Positions 1-9,078 of a DNA stretch of 64,000 bases are shown piece after piece. The position numbers were made by a program, and so were the translations under genes. The stretch comes from Berkiella_A sp963976875 (GTDB taxonomy: Bacteria > Pseudomonadota > Gammaproteobacteria > Berkiellales > Berkiellaceae). A model generated the notes under the pieces. It was not told the DNA's origin and ran no database searches. It saw only the letters and a program-made list of their open reading frames with translations. Location: contig CAXBML010000007.1 in the NCBI GenBank assembly GCA_963976875.1, positions 1 through 64,000 of the forward strand. Reading direction: 5' to 3'. Position 1 is the stretch's first letter, and each line of letters begins with the position of its first letter.

Positions 1-75
1 CGGAAAGAGTTGAAGCGGAAAGAGTTGAAGCGGAAAGAGTTGAAGCGGAAAGAGTTGAAGCGGAAAGAGTAGAAG
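1..75 (+). repeat. 15-bp tandem repeat inside coding sequence
   Basis: Five head-to-tail copies of a 15-bp unit (CGGAAAGAGTTGAAG) occur; the first four are identical and the fifth has one change. Degenerate copies continue to about position 125. The unit is a multiple of three, so copy number can change without shifting the frame. The array runs off the left edge, so its full length is unknown. Confidence 0.9.
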
Positions 76-518
76 CTGAAAAACAAGCTGAGACTGAAAG
101 AGTAGAAGCTGAAAAGCAAGCCGACACTTTAGGTGAGAAAGCACCTGAAGAACTAGATGACATAGCACCTGAAGGTTTAGGTGACAGTGGATCTGATAAC
201 TTAACTGGAAGCACGACTACATCACCCATCAACTCTGATACTAGCTTAGACTTAAGAACTTTACCTACTGAAAACACAACCGATGGTGGTAAAGAGACAC
301 CTGAAACAAAAATACAGGCTAGTGACGTAATTGGAGACGCATCTGCGGAAGGTGTAGATGCCCTATTAACCACTCCGCCAGAAGCATTAGATGGTGGTTC
401 TTTATCAAGTCCACCAGAAGCCTTAATGGGTAGCGGCGAAGATCTGTCACTTCCTCCCACGGCAGATGCGAGCAGTGGCTGGAGCGTCCTCGGTCAAGTA
501 TATGATTATTTTTCTTAA
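3..518 (+). CDS. C-terminal part of a charged repeat protein (5' end outside window)
   Basis: An open frame enters from the left edge and ends at TAA 516-518, giving about 171 residues. It begins with 15-bp tandem repeats that encode the pentad ERVEA, then variants with EKQAE and EKQAD. An acidic, Ser/Thr/Pro-rich tail with PPEAL repeats follows, and the protein ends in Val-Tyr-Asp-Tyr-Phe-Ser. The repeat part is predicted to be a highly charged helix or coiled coil; the tail looks disordered. No known catalytic domain is visible. Tandem hairpins follow the stop codon. The start and the main domain lie upstream, so function cannot be assigned. A surface or secreted repeat protein is possible but unproven. 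Confidence 0.75.
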   Translation, partial: ERVEAERVEAERVEAERVEAERVEAEKQAETERVEAEKQADTLGEKAPEELDDIAPEGLGDSGSDNLTGSTTTSPINSDTSLDLRTLPTENTTDGGKETPETKIQASDVIGDASAEGVDALLTTPPEALDGGSLSSPPEALMGSGEDLSLPPTADASSGWSVLGQVYDYFS

Positions 519-559
519 TAAAAATTTTTAATATTTCCCCTAACCCAAGGATGGGACCC

Positions 560-615
560 GGCAATCTCCCCAGATTGCCTTCTGCCCGCCCAATTTATTG
601 CGCGGGCTTTTTTTT
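560..615 (+). terminator. Tandem hairpins with T-tract after the repeat protein
   Basis: Two hairpins follow the stop codon at 518. The first pairs GGCAATCT (560-567) with AGATTGCC (572-579) across a CCCC loop. The second pairs GCCCGC (584-589) with GCGGGC (602-607) and runs straight into eight T residues. The second is a standard Rho-independent terminator for plus-strand transcription; the first may be an accessory stem. Confidence 0.8.
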
Positions 616-745
616 ATTTTGAAAACAATAATGGGAATACCCATTGGACCTAACCTAGCGCTCTGCTCCACTTTCTATCTTAAAATGCTGAGCATAATCT
701 AAAAAAACAGAAAAAAAGAGCCAACACATTAATCTATATTATATT

Positions 746-1249
746 TTAAGATCTCAAGCTCGGCTTTGTCTTCTTTTGTGGCCGCTCATTGACCACATGA
801 AATGGCACCCGATAATGCTTATTTTGCGTATCAATATTTAATACCGCTTGCCACACCATTTCCTCTTGTACACATGTCGGTAAAATAGTTTGCACGGTGT
901 AAATGCCATTCTTTCTAGGCTGCAAGTTATAGGTAAACTCCCCCATATTCATGTCTTTGCCTTTAAAATTAATTTGCATTTTTTCAACTGGAATACGTTG
1001 CGTTTTGACTTCTAATACAATAGAAGTTAATACAGGCATATTGGTCGGATTAATTTGCAATGTAATAATTTCGCCTGAGGTCAACTCAGAAACACAAGGG
1101 CCTCTTCTTAAATCACAGTGATTCATAGGCACTTCGACTCGCTCTATACGCTGCCATCTAAAATATAAAAAAGTCACCGCGACAATAGCCGAGACAAAGA
1201 AAGCCCAATAGGCTATCTTCAAAAAATTATTAAAAATACTTCGATACAT
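746..1249 (-). CDS. Small membrane-anchored protein with a probable Ig-like periplasmic domain
   Basis: The protein has 167 residues. One hydrophobic segment (about residues 10-30) precedes a beta-rich domain with motifs such as NPTNMPVL and GKDMNMGEF, and two cysteine pairs (HCDLRRGPC, then a later TC). The layout resembles the FixH/YtkA-like group of membrane-anchored Ig-like domains, but similarity is weak and no copper or cytochrome gene is adjacent. The most it supports is a single-pass inner-membrane protein with an exported domain. It lies downstream of fba on the same strand, separated by a stem-loop, so it may be transcribed alone. The ATG at 1249 is the only sensible start. Function unknown. 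Confidence 0.7.
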   Translation of the reverse strand: MYRSIFNNFLKIAYWAFFVSAIVAVTFLYFRWQRIERVEVPMNHCDLRRGPCVSELTSGEIITLQINPTNMPVLTSIVLEVKTQRIPVEKMQINFKGKDMNMGEFTYNLQPRKNGIYTVQTILPTCVQEEMVWQAVLNIDTQNKHYRVPFHVVNERPQKKTKPSLRS

Positions 1250-1291
1250 TCTTTTATCTTCAATCCCAGTTTAAACGACAACTGCTGTCTC

Positions 1292-1322
1292 CCCCTCTTT
1301 GTGCTAAATAAACAAAGAGGGG
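1292..1322. other. Perfect 10-bp stem-loop downstream of fba
   Basis: CCCCTCTTTG (1292-1301) pairs perfectly with CAAAGAGGGG (1313-1322) across an 11-nt loop, just beyond the fba stop codon. Neither strand has a T-tract directly after it, so it is not a clear intrinsic terminator. It could stabilise the 3' end of the glycolytic mRNA. Confidence 0.55.
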
Positions 1323-1328
1323 AAAGTA

Positions 1329-2393
1329 CTATCTTACATTCGGGTTTAATTCACCACTTAAATACCGTTCTGCCATATATTCAAGCATAATAGGCTTGAT
1401 CTTATCTGCATGGCCACTAGTGCCAAACGCATTATAACGCGCAATACAAATTTCTTTCATTGCTTGCGTCGCTTGGCTTAAATATTTTCTAGGATCAAAT
1501 TCAGTTTGGTTTTGAGCAAAGAAACGCCTTAATGTGCCAGTCACTGCCAAACGTAAATCTGTATCAATATTAATTTTGCGCACACCATGCTTAATACCTT
1601 CTTGAATCTCTTCAACCGGCACACCATAAGTTTCCCCTAAGTCACCACCAAACTCATTGATCATCTTCAACCACTCCTGTGGCACAGAAGATGAGCCATG
1701 CATGACTAAGTGGGTATTAGGAATACGCGCATGAATGGCTTTAATGCGTTCAATCGCTAATACATCACCGGTAGGTGGCCTGCTAAATTTATAAGCACCA
1801 TGACTGGTACCAATAGCAATAGCCAAAGCATCTACTTGAGTCGCATCAACAAAACGTGCCGCTTCATCAGGATCAGTTAATAACATATCCTGAGTGAGAA
1901 CGCCTTCCGCACCGCTACCATCTTCCTTGCCTGCCGTCCCTGTTTCCAATGAACCCAAACAGCCCAATTCACCTTCCACAGATACACCACACGCATGCGC
2001 CATATCAACCGTTCTTCTTGTCACATCAACATTATATTGAAAGTCAGATGGCGTTTTCATATCTTCATGCAAAGACCCGTCCATCATGACAGATGAAAAT
2101 CCAAACTGAATAGAACGTTGACATACCGCAGGCGACGCACCATGATCTTGATGCATACAAACTGGAATATGAGGAAACTCTTCTATTGCCGCTTCAATCA
2201 TGTGCTTTAAAAACCTAGGACCCGCGTACTTTCTTGCTCCCGCAGAGGCCTGCACAATCACAGGGCTATTCGTCGCGTCTGCTGCCTCCATAATGGCGCG
2301 CATTTGCTCTAAGTTATTAACATTAAATGCAGGCACACCATATTGATGTTCTGCTGCATGATCGAGTAATTGACGTAACGAAATTAAAGCCAT
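1329..2393 (-). CDS. fba: Fructose-bisphosphate aldolase, class II
   Basis: This enzyme cleaves fructose 1,6-bisphosphate to dihydroxyacetone phosphate and glyceraldehyde 3-phosphate in the cytosol, and runs in reverse in gluconeogenesis. The 354 residues show the class II zinc-binding pattern: MHQDHGAS near residue 80, the VEGELGCLG stretch, and MHGSSSVP near residue 230. Length and the YGVPVEEIQEGIKHGVRKINIDTD segment fit the class IIB/CbbA-like subgroup. The ATG at 2393 has a GGAGG Shine-Dalgarno sequence six bases upstream. It is the last gene of the minus-strand run tkt-gap-pgk-pyk-fba, starting 17 bp after pyk, so co-transcription is likely. Confidence 0.96.
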   Translation of the reverse strand: MALISLRQLLDHAAEHQYGVPAFNVNNLEQMRAIMEAADATNSPVIVQASAGARKYAGPRFLKHMIEAAIEEFPHIPVCMHQDHGASPAVCQRSIQFGFSSVMMDGSLHEDMKTPSDFQYNVDVTRRTVDMAHACGVSVEGELGCLGSLETGTAGKEDGSGAEGVLTQDMLLTDPDEAARFVDATQVDALAIAIGTSHGAYKFSRPPTGDVLAIERIKAIHARIPNTHLVMHGSSSVPQEWLKMINEFGGDLGETYGVPVEEIQEGIKHGVRKINIDTDLRLAVTGTLRRFFAQNQTEFDPRKYLSQATQAMKEICIARYNAFGTSGHADKIKPIMLEYMAERYLSGELNPNVR

Positions 2394-2410
2394 GTATTAC
2401 CTCCAGGTTA

Positions 2411-3850
2411 TTACGTATTAATTTTTTTCGCTTCTAAAATTTTCAGAGTATTGGTATGCCCACCCACACCCACAATGTTACCTTTGGTGACTAAAACCTT
2501 ATCACCCTCTAAGAGAATATCCATTTGAATCAGCTTATCTAAAACATACTTAGAAATTTCCCAATTTTCATATTGTGTGACATCGAAATAGACAGGGTGT
2601 ACACCACGATATAGCGTCATCCGCCCACATGCCTGTTCATTTCGACTCAAGCCATAAATTGGAATGCTTGATCGAATACGAGACATCCACAATGGTGTCG
2701 AGCCTGATTCTGTTAAACAAACAATTGCTTTTATATCTAGATGATTAGCAACATACATTGATGCCATCGCGATCGCTTCATCATGTCGACCAAACCGCGT
2801 TTCAATTCGATGCCCAGAAATTGTGGTAATCAGTTGTCTTTCCGCTGCTTTACAAATTTCAGTTAACATAGCAACCACTTTGATAGGATAATCGCCTGTT
2901 GCTGTTTCTGCCGACAACATCACCGCATCTGTGCCATCTAAAATGGCGTTTGCCACATCAGATACCTCTGCTCGAGTGGGAATGGGATTGGTTATCATTG
3001 ACTCCATCATTTGTGTTGCCGTAATAACCGCTTTATCAGATAAAGTGGCTCGATTGATGATGTATTTTTGTATGGCTGGTAACTCAGCATACCCAACTTC
3101 TACACCTAAATCACCTCTGGCCACCATAACCGCATCAGCCGCCTCAATGATTTCATCTATATTTTCAACCGCTTCAGAACGCTCAATTTTTGCCACCAAA
3201 TTAGCCGGGCTGTTTTGTGCTTTTAATAAAGACTTTGCATACTTAATATCTTCTGCATCTTTAGGAAAAGATAAGGCAACATAGTCTATGGGTAATTTTC
3301 CAATGGCCATAATGTCTGCTTTATCTTTTTCCGTTAAACTAGCCAAAGATAAACCACCGCCCTTTTTGTTCAATCCTTTATAGGGTAGTAATATACCTGA
3401 ACAATTTGCACGGCATATCACTTTATTCCCTATAATGTCTTTCACAACCAAACTAATACGGCCATCATCTAACAATAACTCGGCACCCGGCAATACTTCT
3501 TTAGGCAAATTAGGATGGTTAACCCCTATGCACGCAGCGGTACCTTCACCTTTATATGTCGGATCGAGTACAAGCGTATCCCCCTCATGTAGCGTAATAT
3601 ATTTCTCAGCTAATCTCTGTATTCGAATCTTAGGACCTTGTAAGTCGACCAAAATACCGACGATACAATTTAATTCCTGCCCACATTCTTTTGCTAGTAA
3701 AATTTGTGCTTGCTGCTCTTCCGTTGTGCCATGAGACAAATTAATTCTCAGTATATTCGCACCTGCTGAAATCAGCTCCTTAATTTTTTGCTTATCTTTA
3801 GTAGCGGGCCCTAAAGTGGTAATTATTTTGGTACGTCGCATATCTCTCAT
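2411..3850 (-). CDS. pyk: Pyruvate kinase
   Basis: Pyruvate kinase converts phosphoenolpyruvate and ADP to pyruvate and ATP, the last step of glycolysis. The 479-residue protein has the N-terminal RTKIITTLGPA motif, the metal and substrate segment around LVAKIERSEAVENIDEI, and MVARGDLGVEV followed by TATQMMESM. The C-terminal allosteric domain ends with TLKILEAKKI. Length matches bacterial enzymes. Its ATG overlaps the pgk stop codon (ATGA), implying translational coupling. A second in-frame ATG lies three codons further in. Confidence 0.97.
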   Translation of the reverse strand: MRDMRRTKIITTLGPATKDKQKIKELISAGANILRINLSHGTTEEQQAQILLAKECGQELNCIVGILVDLQGPKIRIQRLAEKYITLHEGDTLVLDPTYKGEGTAACIGVNHPNLPKEVLPGAELLLDDGRISLVVKDIIGNKVICRANCSGILLPYKGLNKKGGGLSLASLTEKDKADIMAIGKLPIDYVALSFPKDAEDIKYAKSLLKAQNSPANLVAKIERSEAVENIDEIIEAADAVMVARGDLGVEVGYAELPAIQKYIINRATLSDKAVITATQMMESMITNPIPTRAEVSDVANAILDGTDAVMLSAETATGDYPIKVVAMLTEICKAAERQLITTISGHRIETRFGRHDEAIAMASMYVANHLDIKAIVCLTESGSTPLWMSRIRSSIPIYGLSRNEQACGRMTLYRGVHPVYFDVTQYENWEISKYVLDKLIQMDILLEGDKVLVTKGNIVGVGGHTNTLKILEAKKINT

Positions 3851-5034
3851 GGTGCCACATCAACTGTAGAATCTATACTGTCGTGCCTTTCTAAAGCCAC
3901 CAATGCAGGTAAAGGCTTAGCTTCTAATAATTGTAAGAAAGCACCACCACCAGTAGACAATACAGAAACTTTCTCTTGAATTTTAAATTGTTCAATCGCT
4001 GCCAGTGTCTCTCCGCCGCCGGCAATAGAATAGGCAGTAGAATCAGCAATCGCTTGGCTCAAAGCCTCGGTTCCTGCCGAAAACTGTGGCTTTTCGAACA
4101 CGCCCATAGGACCATTCCAAACAATGGTTTTTGCATCTAACAAAAGCTTAGATAAGGATTTTTGGGACTGAGGACCAATATCAAAAATTTGATCTGATGC
4201 GGATATTTGGGTGACTAATTTATGCTCTACATTTGCTGCATCCATATTGTCAGCCACAATCACATCTTCTGGCAGCCATATCGTTTTATTTAAATCTTGC
4301 GCGGTTTGTAAAATTCTTTCTGCTGTCGCAACTAGCTCAGGCTCAATTCTGGATTGTCCAACAAAAATACCTTTTGCTTTTAAAAAAGTATTTGCAATGG
4401 CACCACCCACAACCAACGTATCAACTTTATCAATTAAATTTAAAAGCACTTCTAGTTTACTCGAAACTTTTCCGCCGCCTACAACCGCGACCCATGGTCG
4501 TTTAGGACACTCTAGTGCCTGATTTAATGCGGCCAGCTCTTTTGCAAACAAAGGCCCCATACAGACAACAGGACTCTGTGCTATCACACCGGTTGTAGAA
4601 GCATGATCTCGATGGCTCACTGCAAAAGCATCCATCATAAATATATCACACAAGGCAGCATACCGCTTAGCCAACCCCGGATCATTCTCAGACTCGCCCT
4701 TATAAAAACGTACATTCTCTAACATGGCAACCCCCCCTGCTTCTAAAGCAGGAGGGGTATCAGACAAAGAAAATACCGGAACTGTTTTCTGAAGATATTG
4801 TCCTAATCTATCGGCAACGATTTGCAATGAAAAATCTGGGTCCTCACCTTTGGGGCGACCTAAATGAGACATAACTATCACTTTTGCACGCTTTTCAATT
4901 AAAAATCGAATGGTACTCAGTGCCGCACTAATTCGAACATCACTTAATATACCATTCTTATCAAATGGTACATTTAGATCTTCTCGCAATAATACGGTAC
5001 GATTTTCAAAATTAATTTGTTTGATTGTATTCAT
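3847..5034 (-). CDS. pgk: Phosphoglycerate kinase
   Basis: This kinase transfers phosphate from 1,3-bisphosphoglycerate to ADP in the first ATP-forming step of glycolysis. The 395 residues include the substrate segment VLLREDLNVPFDKNG, the SHLGRPKG motif, VVGGGKVSSKLEVL, WNGPMGVFE and the glycine-rich SIAGGGETLAAI. The usual length is about 390. It overlaps pyk by four bases and starts 33 bp after gap in the same run. Confidence 0.97.
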   Translation of the reverse strand: MNTIKQINFENRTVLLREDLNVPFDKNGILSDVRISAALSTIRFLIEKRAKVIVMSHLGRPKGEDPDFSLQIVADRLGQYLQKTVPVFSLSDTPPALEAGGVAMLENVRFYKGESENDPGLAKRYAALCDIFMMDAFAVSHRDHASTTGVIAQSPVVCMGPLFAKELAALNQALECPKRPWVAVVGGGKVSSKLEVLLNLIDKVDTLVVGGAIANTFLKAKGIFVGQSRIEPELVATAERILQTAQDLNKTIWLPEDVIVADNMDAANVEHKLVTQISASDQIFDIGPQSQKSLSKLLLDAKTIVWNGPMGVFEKPQFSAGTEALSQAIADSTAYSIAGGGETLAAIEQFKIQEKVSVLSTGGGAFLQLLEAKPLPALVALERHDSIDSTVDVAP

Positions 5035-5067
5035 ATTTGCTTACATACTGTCCCTGTGGATTAAGAC

Positions 5068-6084
5068 CTAATCAGTCGCTAACATCATCGCTTGGGCTGT
5101 ATCTAACATACGATTAGAGAAACCCCACTCATTGTCATACCAGGAAAATACCTTCACCAAATTACCAATCACTCGTGTTTGTGTTGCATCAAAAACAGAG
5201 GAAGCCGGGTTATGATTAAAATCAATAGAAACCAAAGGCGCGTTGTTGTACGCTAAAACACTTTTAAGTTCACCCTCTGCGGCTTCTTGCAATAACGCGT
5301 TAATTTTTTCAGCAGATGTTTCTCTTTCTACGGTTAATGTTAAATCCACTGCAGATACATTAATGGTTGGTACTCGAACGGCAAAACCGTCCAACTTGCC
5401 TTTCAAGGCAGGCAACACTAACCCTACCGCTTTTGCAGCCCCTGTACTGGTTGGAATCATAGAGTGTGTTGCAGAGCGAGCACGACGCAGATCTGTGTGA
5501 TAAACATCCGTGAGAACCTGGTCGTTGGTATATGCATGAATTGTCGTCATTAAACCACTAATAATACCTAACTTCTCATGCAGCGGTTTCACTAAAGGTG
5601 CCAAGCAATTTGTTGTACAAGAGGCATTAGATACAATACGGTCATTTGCTTTGAGCATTTGATGGTTTACACCATATACAATTGTGGCATCGACATCCGT
5701 ACCTGCAGGTGCTGAAATCAAAACTTTTTTAGCGCCTGCCTCTAAATGTGCGCTGGCTTTTTCGCGGCTTGCGAATACACCCGTACACTCTAAAACAATA
5801 TCAACGCCTAATTTTCCCCATGGTATATTGGCAGGATTACGCTCAGAAAACATTTGAATTTCTTGACCATCGATAATTAAGCAACCATCATCTCCAACAG
5901 TCACATCTAATGGGAATTTACCATGTGTTGTATCATACTGCGTCAGATGCGCATTAATTTTAGAATCGCCCAAATCATTAATCGCCACAATTTGCATATC
6001 ATTTTGACGACTGGATTCATATAAAGCCCGAAGAACATTACGACCAATACGACCATATCCATTAATTGCTATTTTCATTGTCAT
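5068..6084 (-). CDS. gap: Glyceraldehyde-3-phosphate dehydrogenase
   Basis: The enzyme oxidises and phosphorylates glyceraldehyde 3-phosphate with NAD to give 1,3-bisphosphoglycerate. The 338-residue protein begins with the Rossmann motif INGYGRIGRNVLRAL. It carries the catalytic cysteine in SNASCTTNCLAP and the substrate segment STGAAKAVGLVLP, and ends with WYDNEWGFSNRMLD. Two in-frame ATGs exist at 6084 and 6078; the first is better placed after AGAGG. It lies between tkt and pgk as in related gammaproteobacteria. Confidence 0.97.
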   Translation of the reverse strand: MTMKIAINGYGRIGRNVLRALYESSRQNDMQIVAINDLGDSKINAHLTQYDTTHGKFPLDVTVGDDGCLIIDGQEIQMFSERNPANIPWGKLGVDIVLECTGVFASREKASAHLEAGAKKVLISAPAGTDVDATIVYGVNHQMLKANDRIVSNASCTTNCLAPLVKPLHEKLGIISGLMTTIHAYTNDQVLTDVYHTDLRRARSATHSMIPTSTGAAKAVGLVLPALKGKLDGFAVRVPTINVSAVDLTLTVERETSAEKINALLQEAAEGELKSVLAYNNAPLVSIDFNHNPASSVFDATQTRVIGNLVKVFSWYDNEWGFSNRMLDTAQAMMLATD

Positions 6085-6105
6085 GTTAATCTTTTCCTCT
6101 TTAAT

Positions 6106-8103
6106 TTATATTAGAGTTTCAACTGTCTTTTGTATTTTTTCTGCAGTAAAACCAAATAGTTCAAATAATTTCTCAGCAGGCGCCGACTCCCCAAAGCTAT
6201 CAAGTCCAATCACTTTACCCTGTAAGCCAGTATACTTATACCAGCTCATACTTGAGCCTGCTTCTACAGCAACCCTTTTTATGATTTCAGGTGGCAAAAC
6301 TTGATCTTGATATGCCTGATCTTGCGCTTCGAAAGCTTCCATGCATGGCATAGAAACAACTCGCACCCCGACGCCATTTTCTTCTAATTTCTTCGCTGCC
6401 TCAATACATAAACTCACTTCTGAGCCTGTCGCCATTAAAATCACTTTAGCCGTATTTTTACTTTCATATAAAACATAAGCCCCCTTGCGTATTTGAGCCA
6501 GTTGGCTTTCGTTTCGAGATTGCGCAGGCATGCCTTGCCTAGACAAAATTAATACACTAGGCCCTTGAAATTGTATCGCCTGTTCCCAAGAAATAATCGT
6601 CTCTACCTCGTCGCAAGGGCGCCAATTATAAGTTCCAGGCATCGCTCGTAATGTACTTATGTGCTCAATAGGTTGATGGGTTGGGCCATCTTCTCCCAGC
6701 CCTATTGAATCGTGAGATAATACATAAATACACCGCTGCTTCATCAGGGCACTCAATCGTACTGCATTTCGACCATAGTCTACAAAAGTTAAAAATGTAC
6801 CACCATAGGGTAAAAATCCACCATATAACGACAAACCATTCATCATGGTAAACATACCAAATTCACGTACACCGTAATGCAAGTAATTGCCCTGTAGATG
6901 GCCTGGCTTAATAATATCGACATCAGACCATGCTGTTAAATTTGAACCTGTTAAATCAGCGGAGCCACCAACAAACTCAGGCAAAAGCGTGCCTATTTGA
7001 GATAATACATTATAAGAAGATTTACGAGTGGCTAATTTATTTTGCTCGTTTTGAGCTTTGTGTATCATTTGAGAAATTTTTTCTGCAAAATTTTGCGGTA
7101 GTTCTCCCGCCCATCGACGAATAAGCTCTTTCGCTAATACCGGATACTTTGCTTGGTATGCATTAAATAACGTATTCCAGTTTTCTTCTAGTCTCGCACC
7201 TTTTTCACGAGCGTCCCAATGCTGTCTATATTCTTCCGGAATCATAAAGGCTGGATATTGCCATTCAAGTTTTTCTTTGGTTAAGGTTATTTCTTCTTCG
7301 CCTAATGGCGCACCATGGCTAGAGGCTTTGCCTGCTTTATGAGGCGAGCCAAAACCAATTTCTGTTTTGCATATAATGAGCGTTGGCTTATTTAAATCAG
7401 AACGCGCCATGTCCATTGCTTGCTTTAACTGAGAAGCATCATGTCCATCAACAGCCTCTATCACTTGCCAACCATAGGCCTCAAAGCGCTTTGCCGTATC
7501 GTCACTAAACCAAGTATCAATTGGCCCATCAATGGAGATGCCGTTGTCATCATATAGTACGATGAGCTTACCTAGCCCTAAAGTACCTGCCAATGAACAG
7601 ACCTCATGAGACACCCCCTCCATCAAACAACCATCACCACAAAAAGCGTAAGTGTAGTTGTCAATAATATTAAAATCTTTTTGATTAAATTGATTGGCTA
7701 GTAACTGTTCACCCAAAGCCATTCCAACAGCATGCCCCAACCCCTGGCCTAAAGGGCCAGTCGTAGTTTCAACGCCCGGCGTTACACCCAATTCTGGATG
7801 CCCTGGCGTTTTTGAATGTAATTGCCTAAAATTTTGCAAATCTTCCAGTGCTAAATCATACCCAGATAAATGCAACAAACTATACAGCAGCATAGAACCA
7901 TGTCCATTAGACAAAACAAAGCGATCTCGATTTTGCCAATTAGGGTTCGCCGGGTTGTGTTGTAAATAATCATTCCATACAACCTCAGCAATATCAGCCA
8001 TTCCCATCGGGCAACCTGGATGTCCTGAGTTGGCCTTTTGTACGGCATCCATACTAAGTGCTCTAATTGCATTGGCAAGTTGTCGGCGTGAAGGGCTAGG
8101 CAT
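6106..8103 (-). CDS. tkt: Transketolase
   Basis: Transketolase moves two-carbon ketol units between sugar phosphates using thiamine diphosphate, linking the pentose phosphate pathway to glycolysis. The 665 residues include the N-terminal ANSGHPGCPMGMADI motif, the thiamine-binding GDGCLMEGVSHE segment, LSHDSIGLGEDGPTHQP and the FGESAPAEKLFELFG tail. Length is typical. The ATG at 8103 has AGAGG upstream. It is the first gene of the glycolytic run; a TATAAT on the minus strand at 8159-8164 is a plausible -10 box. Confidence 0.97.
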   Translation of the reverse strand: MPSPSRRQLANAIRALSMDAVQKANSGHPGCPMGMADIAEVVWNDYLQHNPANPNWQNRDRFVLSNGHGSMLLYSLLHLSGYDLALEDLQNFRQLHSKTPGHPELGVTPGVETTTGPLGQGLGHAVGMALGEQLLANQFNQKDFNIIDNYTYAFCGDGCLMEGVSHEVCSLAGTLGLGKLIVLYDDNGISIDGPIDTWFSDDTAKRFEAYGWQVIEAVDGHDASQLKQAMDMARSDLNKPTLIICKTEIGFGSPHKAGKASSHGAPLGEEEITLTKEKLEWQYPAFMIPEEYRQHWDAREKGARLEENWNTLFNAYQAKYPVLAKELIRRWAGELPQNFAEKISQMIHKAQNEQNKLATRKSSYNVLSQIGTLLPEFVGGSADLTGSNLTAWSDVDIIKPGHLQGNYLHYGVREFGMFTMMNGLSLYGGFLPYGGTFLTFVDYGRNAVRLSALMKQRCIYVLSHDSIGLGEDGPTHQPIEHISTLRAMPGTYNWRPCDEVETIISWEQAIQFQGPSVLILSRQGMPAQSRNESQLAQIRKGAYVLYESKNTAKVILMATGSEVSLCIEAAKKLEENGVGVRVVSMPCMEAFEAQDQAYQDQVLPPEIIKRVAVEAGSSMSWYKYTGLQGKVIGLDSFGESAPAEKLFELFGFTAEKIQKTVETLI

Positions 8104-8158
8104 GTAGAACCTCTTTATAGTTAACTATCTGAAGGACGGATATAAATTATGCGCGCTA

Positions 8159-8206
8159 ATTATAACACCGCACCCAATACGCCCCTAATTTAAGGGGCAT
8201 ATTGGG
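8159..8206 (-). promoter_or_regulatory. Possible tkt promoter with adjoining inverted repeat
   Basis: On the minus strand TATAAT (8159-8164) lies about 55 bp upstream of tkt. No good -35 is present. Instead an inverted repeat covers the upstream area: CCCAATA (8173-8179) with TATTGGG (8200-8206), and a GCCCC/GGGGC core inside. It might be a regulator-binding palindrome or the hairpin of a terminator. The assignment is tentative. Confidence 0.4.
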
Positions 8207-8321
8207 GTAGATTTATGGATATTGAATTCTTTATTGATAGGATTAAAATTAGGAGGTAAGCACCCCTGACTCTCAACCCCGTAAATCGGCGAATACGCAT
8301 GCAAAAGCTATTTAAATAACA

Positions 8322-8873
8322 TTAAATCCATTTTATAGAGCAACCCTGGCTTACGTGCTGCAATTCTGGCCCTTTGCCTGTTTTTGCGACAAGTCGCATA
8401 GCGTCAACTAGATCTCTTTTGGTGCCAGGCTTGGCAGGCTGAATACCCGAAGCATCTAAACGGCCTCGATATTGCAATTTTAAGTCTGCAGAGTAACCAA
8501 AAAAATCTGGTGTGCATACAGCCCCATAAGCCTTTGCAACATCTTGGGTTTCATCTAGCAAATAAGGAAAAGGAAATTGGTATTGCTTGGAGACTATCTG
8601 CATATTTTCAAAATTATCTTCTGGATATGTCTTCACATCATTTGAAGCGATCGCAGCCAAACCAACCCCTTCATTTATTAATAAGTGAGCATCCTTAATC
8701 AAGCTTGGTAGGATTGCCTGAACATAAGGGCAATGATTACAAATAAAAGCTATCACCAAACCATTTTCCCCCAAGCAATCTTGCAAACTATATTGCATAC
8801 CATCTACTGAAGTTAATTTGAAAGGATAGGCAGGTTGACCAAAATCACATATAGGCGTCACAAGTTTTACCAT
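8322..8873 (-). CDS. Thioredoxin-fold / AhpC-like redox protein
   Basis: The 183-residue protein has a redoxin fold with the motif FICNHCPYVQA, where CxxC-like chemistry is expected (Cys-Asn-His-Cys). This is characteristic of a widespread but poorly studied bacterial thioredoxin family. Later elements DVKTYPEDN, FPYLLDETQDVAKAYGAVCTPDFF and YRGRLD match the peroxiredoxin-like core, with Thr-Pro as the cis-proline loop. No signal peptide is visible, so it is probably cytosolic. It may reduce disulfides or peroxides; the substrate is unknown. It stands alone on the minus strand, divergent from metK. Confidence 0.85.
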   Translation of the reverse strand: MVKLVTPICDFGQPAYPFKLTSVDGMQYSLQDCLGENGLVIAFICNHCPYVQAILPSLIKDAHLLINEGVGLAAIASNDVKTYPEDNFENMQIVSKQYQFPFPYLLDETQDVAKAYGAVCTPDFFGYSADLKLQYRGRLDASGIQPAKPGTKRDLVDAMRLVAKTGKGPELQHVSQGCSIKWI

Positions 8874-8947
8874 AAAATTCTCAAATCTATTACATTAATT
8901 AAAGATTCTGACATAATTATAACCAAAACTTCAAGGCCAAATATCCT

Positions 8948-9039
8948 CATACCTGTCTAGTAACAAGGGGTATGATCTGGTAGGCTTTGTGGTTGCTGAC
9001 TCATTCGCTCAAACATAATACGCCTCTGGGCAGAGCCTA
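8948..9039 (+). promoter_or_regulatory. Possible structured leader upstream of metK
   Basis: Two stems can form in the 205-bp gap upstream of metK. CATACC (8948-8953) pairs with GGTATG (8969-8974), and TAGGCTTTG (8981-8989) pairs with CAGAGCCTA (9031-9039) with one G-U. Part of the second 3' arm could also pair locally with the preceding TCT run, so alternative folds exist. It does not match the core of SAM-I, SAM-II or SMK riboswitches by eye, and no MetJ boxes were seen. Confidence 0.35.
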
Positions 9040-9078
9040 TGTAGTACTTAAGGACAATAAAAAATACGAGGATGTATC

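Noticed and set aside
1..75. Short regular repeats that could be mistaken for a CRISPR array
   Set aside because: The units are head-to-tail with no spacers, are 15 bp long and lie in an open reading frame.
8948..9078. SAM riboswitch before metK
   Set aside because: None of the conserved cores of SAM-I, SAM-II or SMK RNAs is recognisable; only generic stems are seen.
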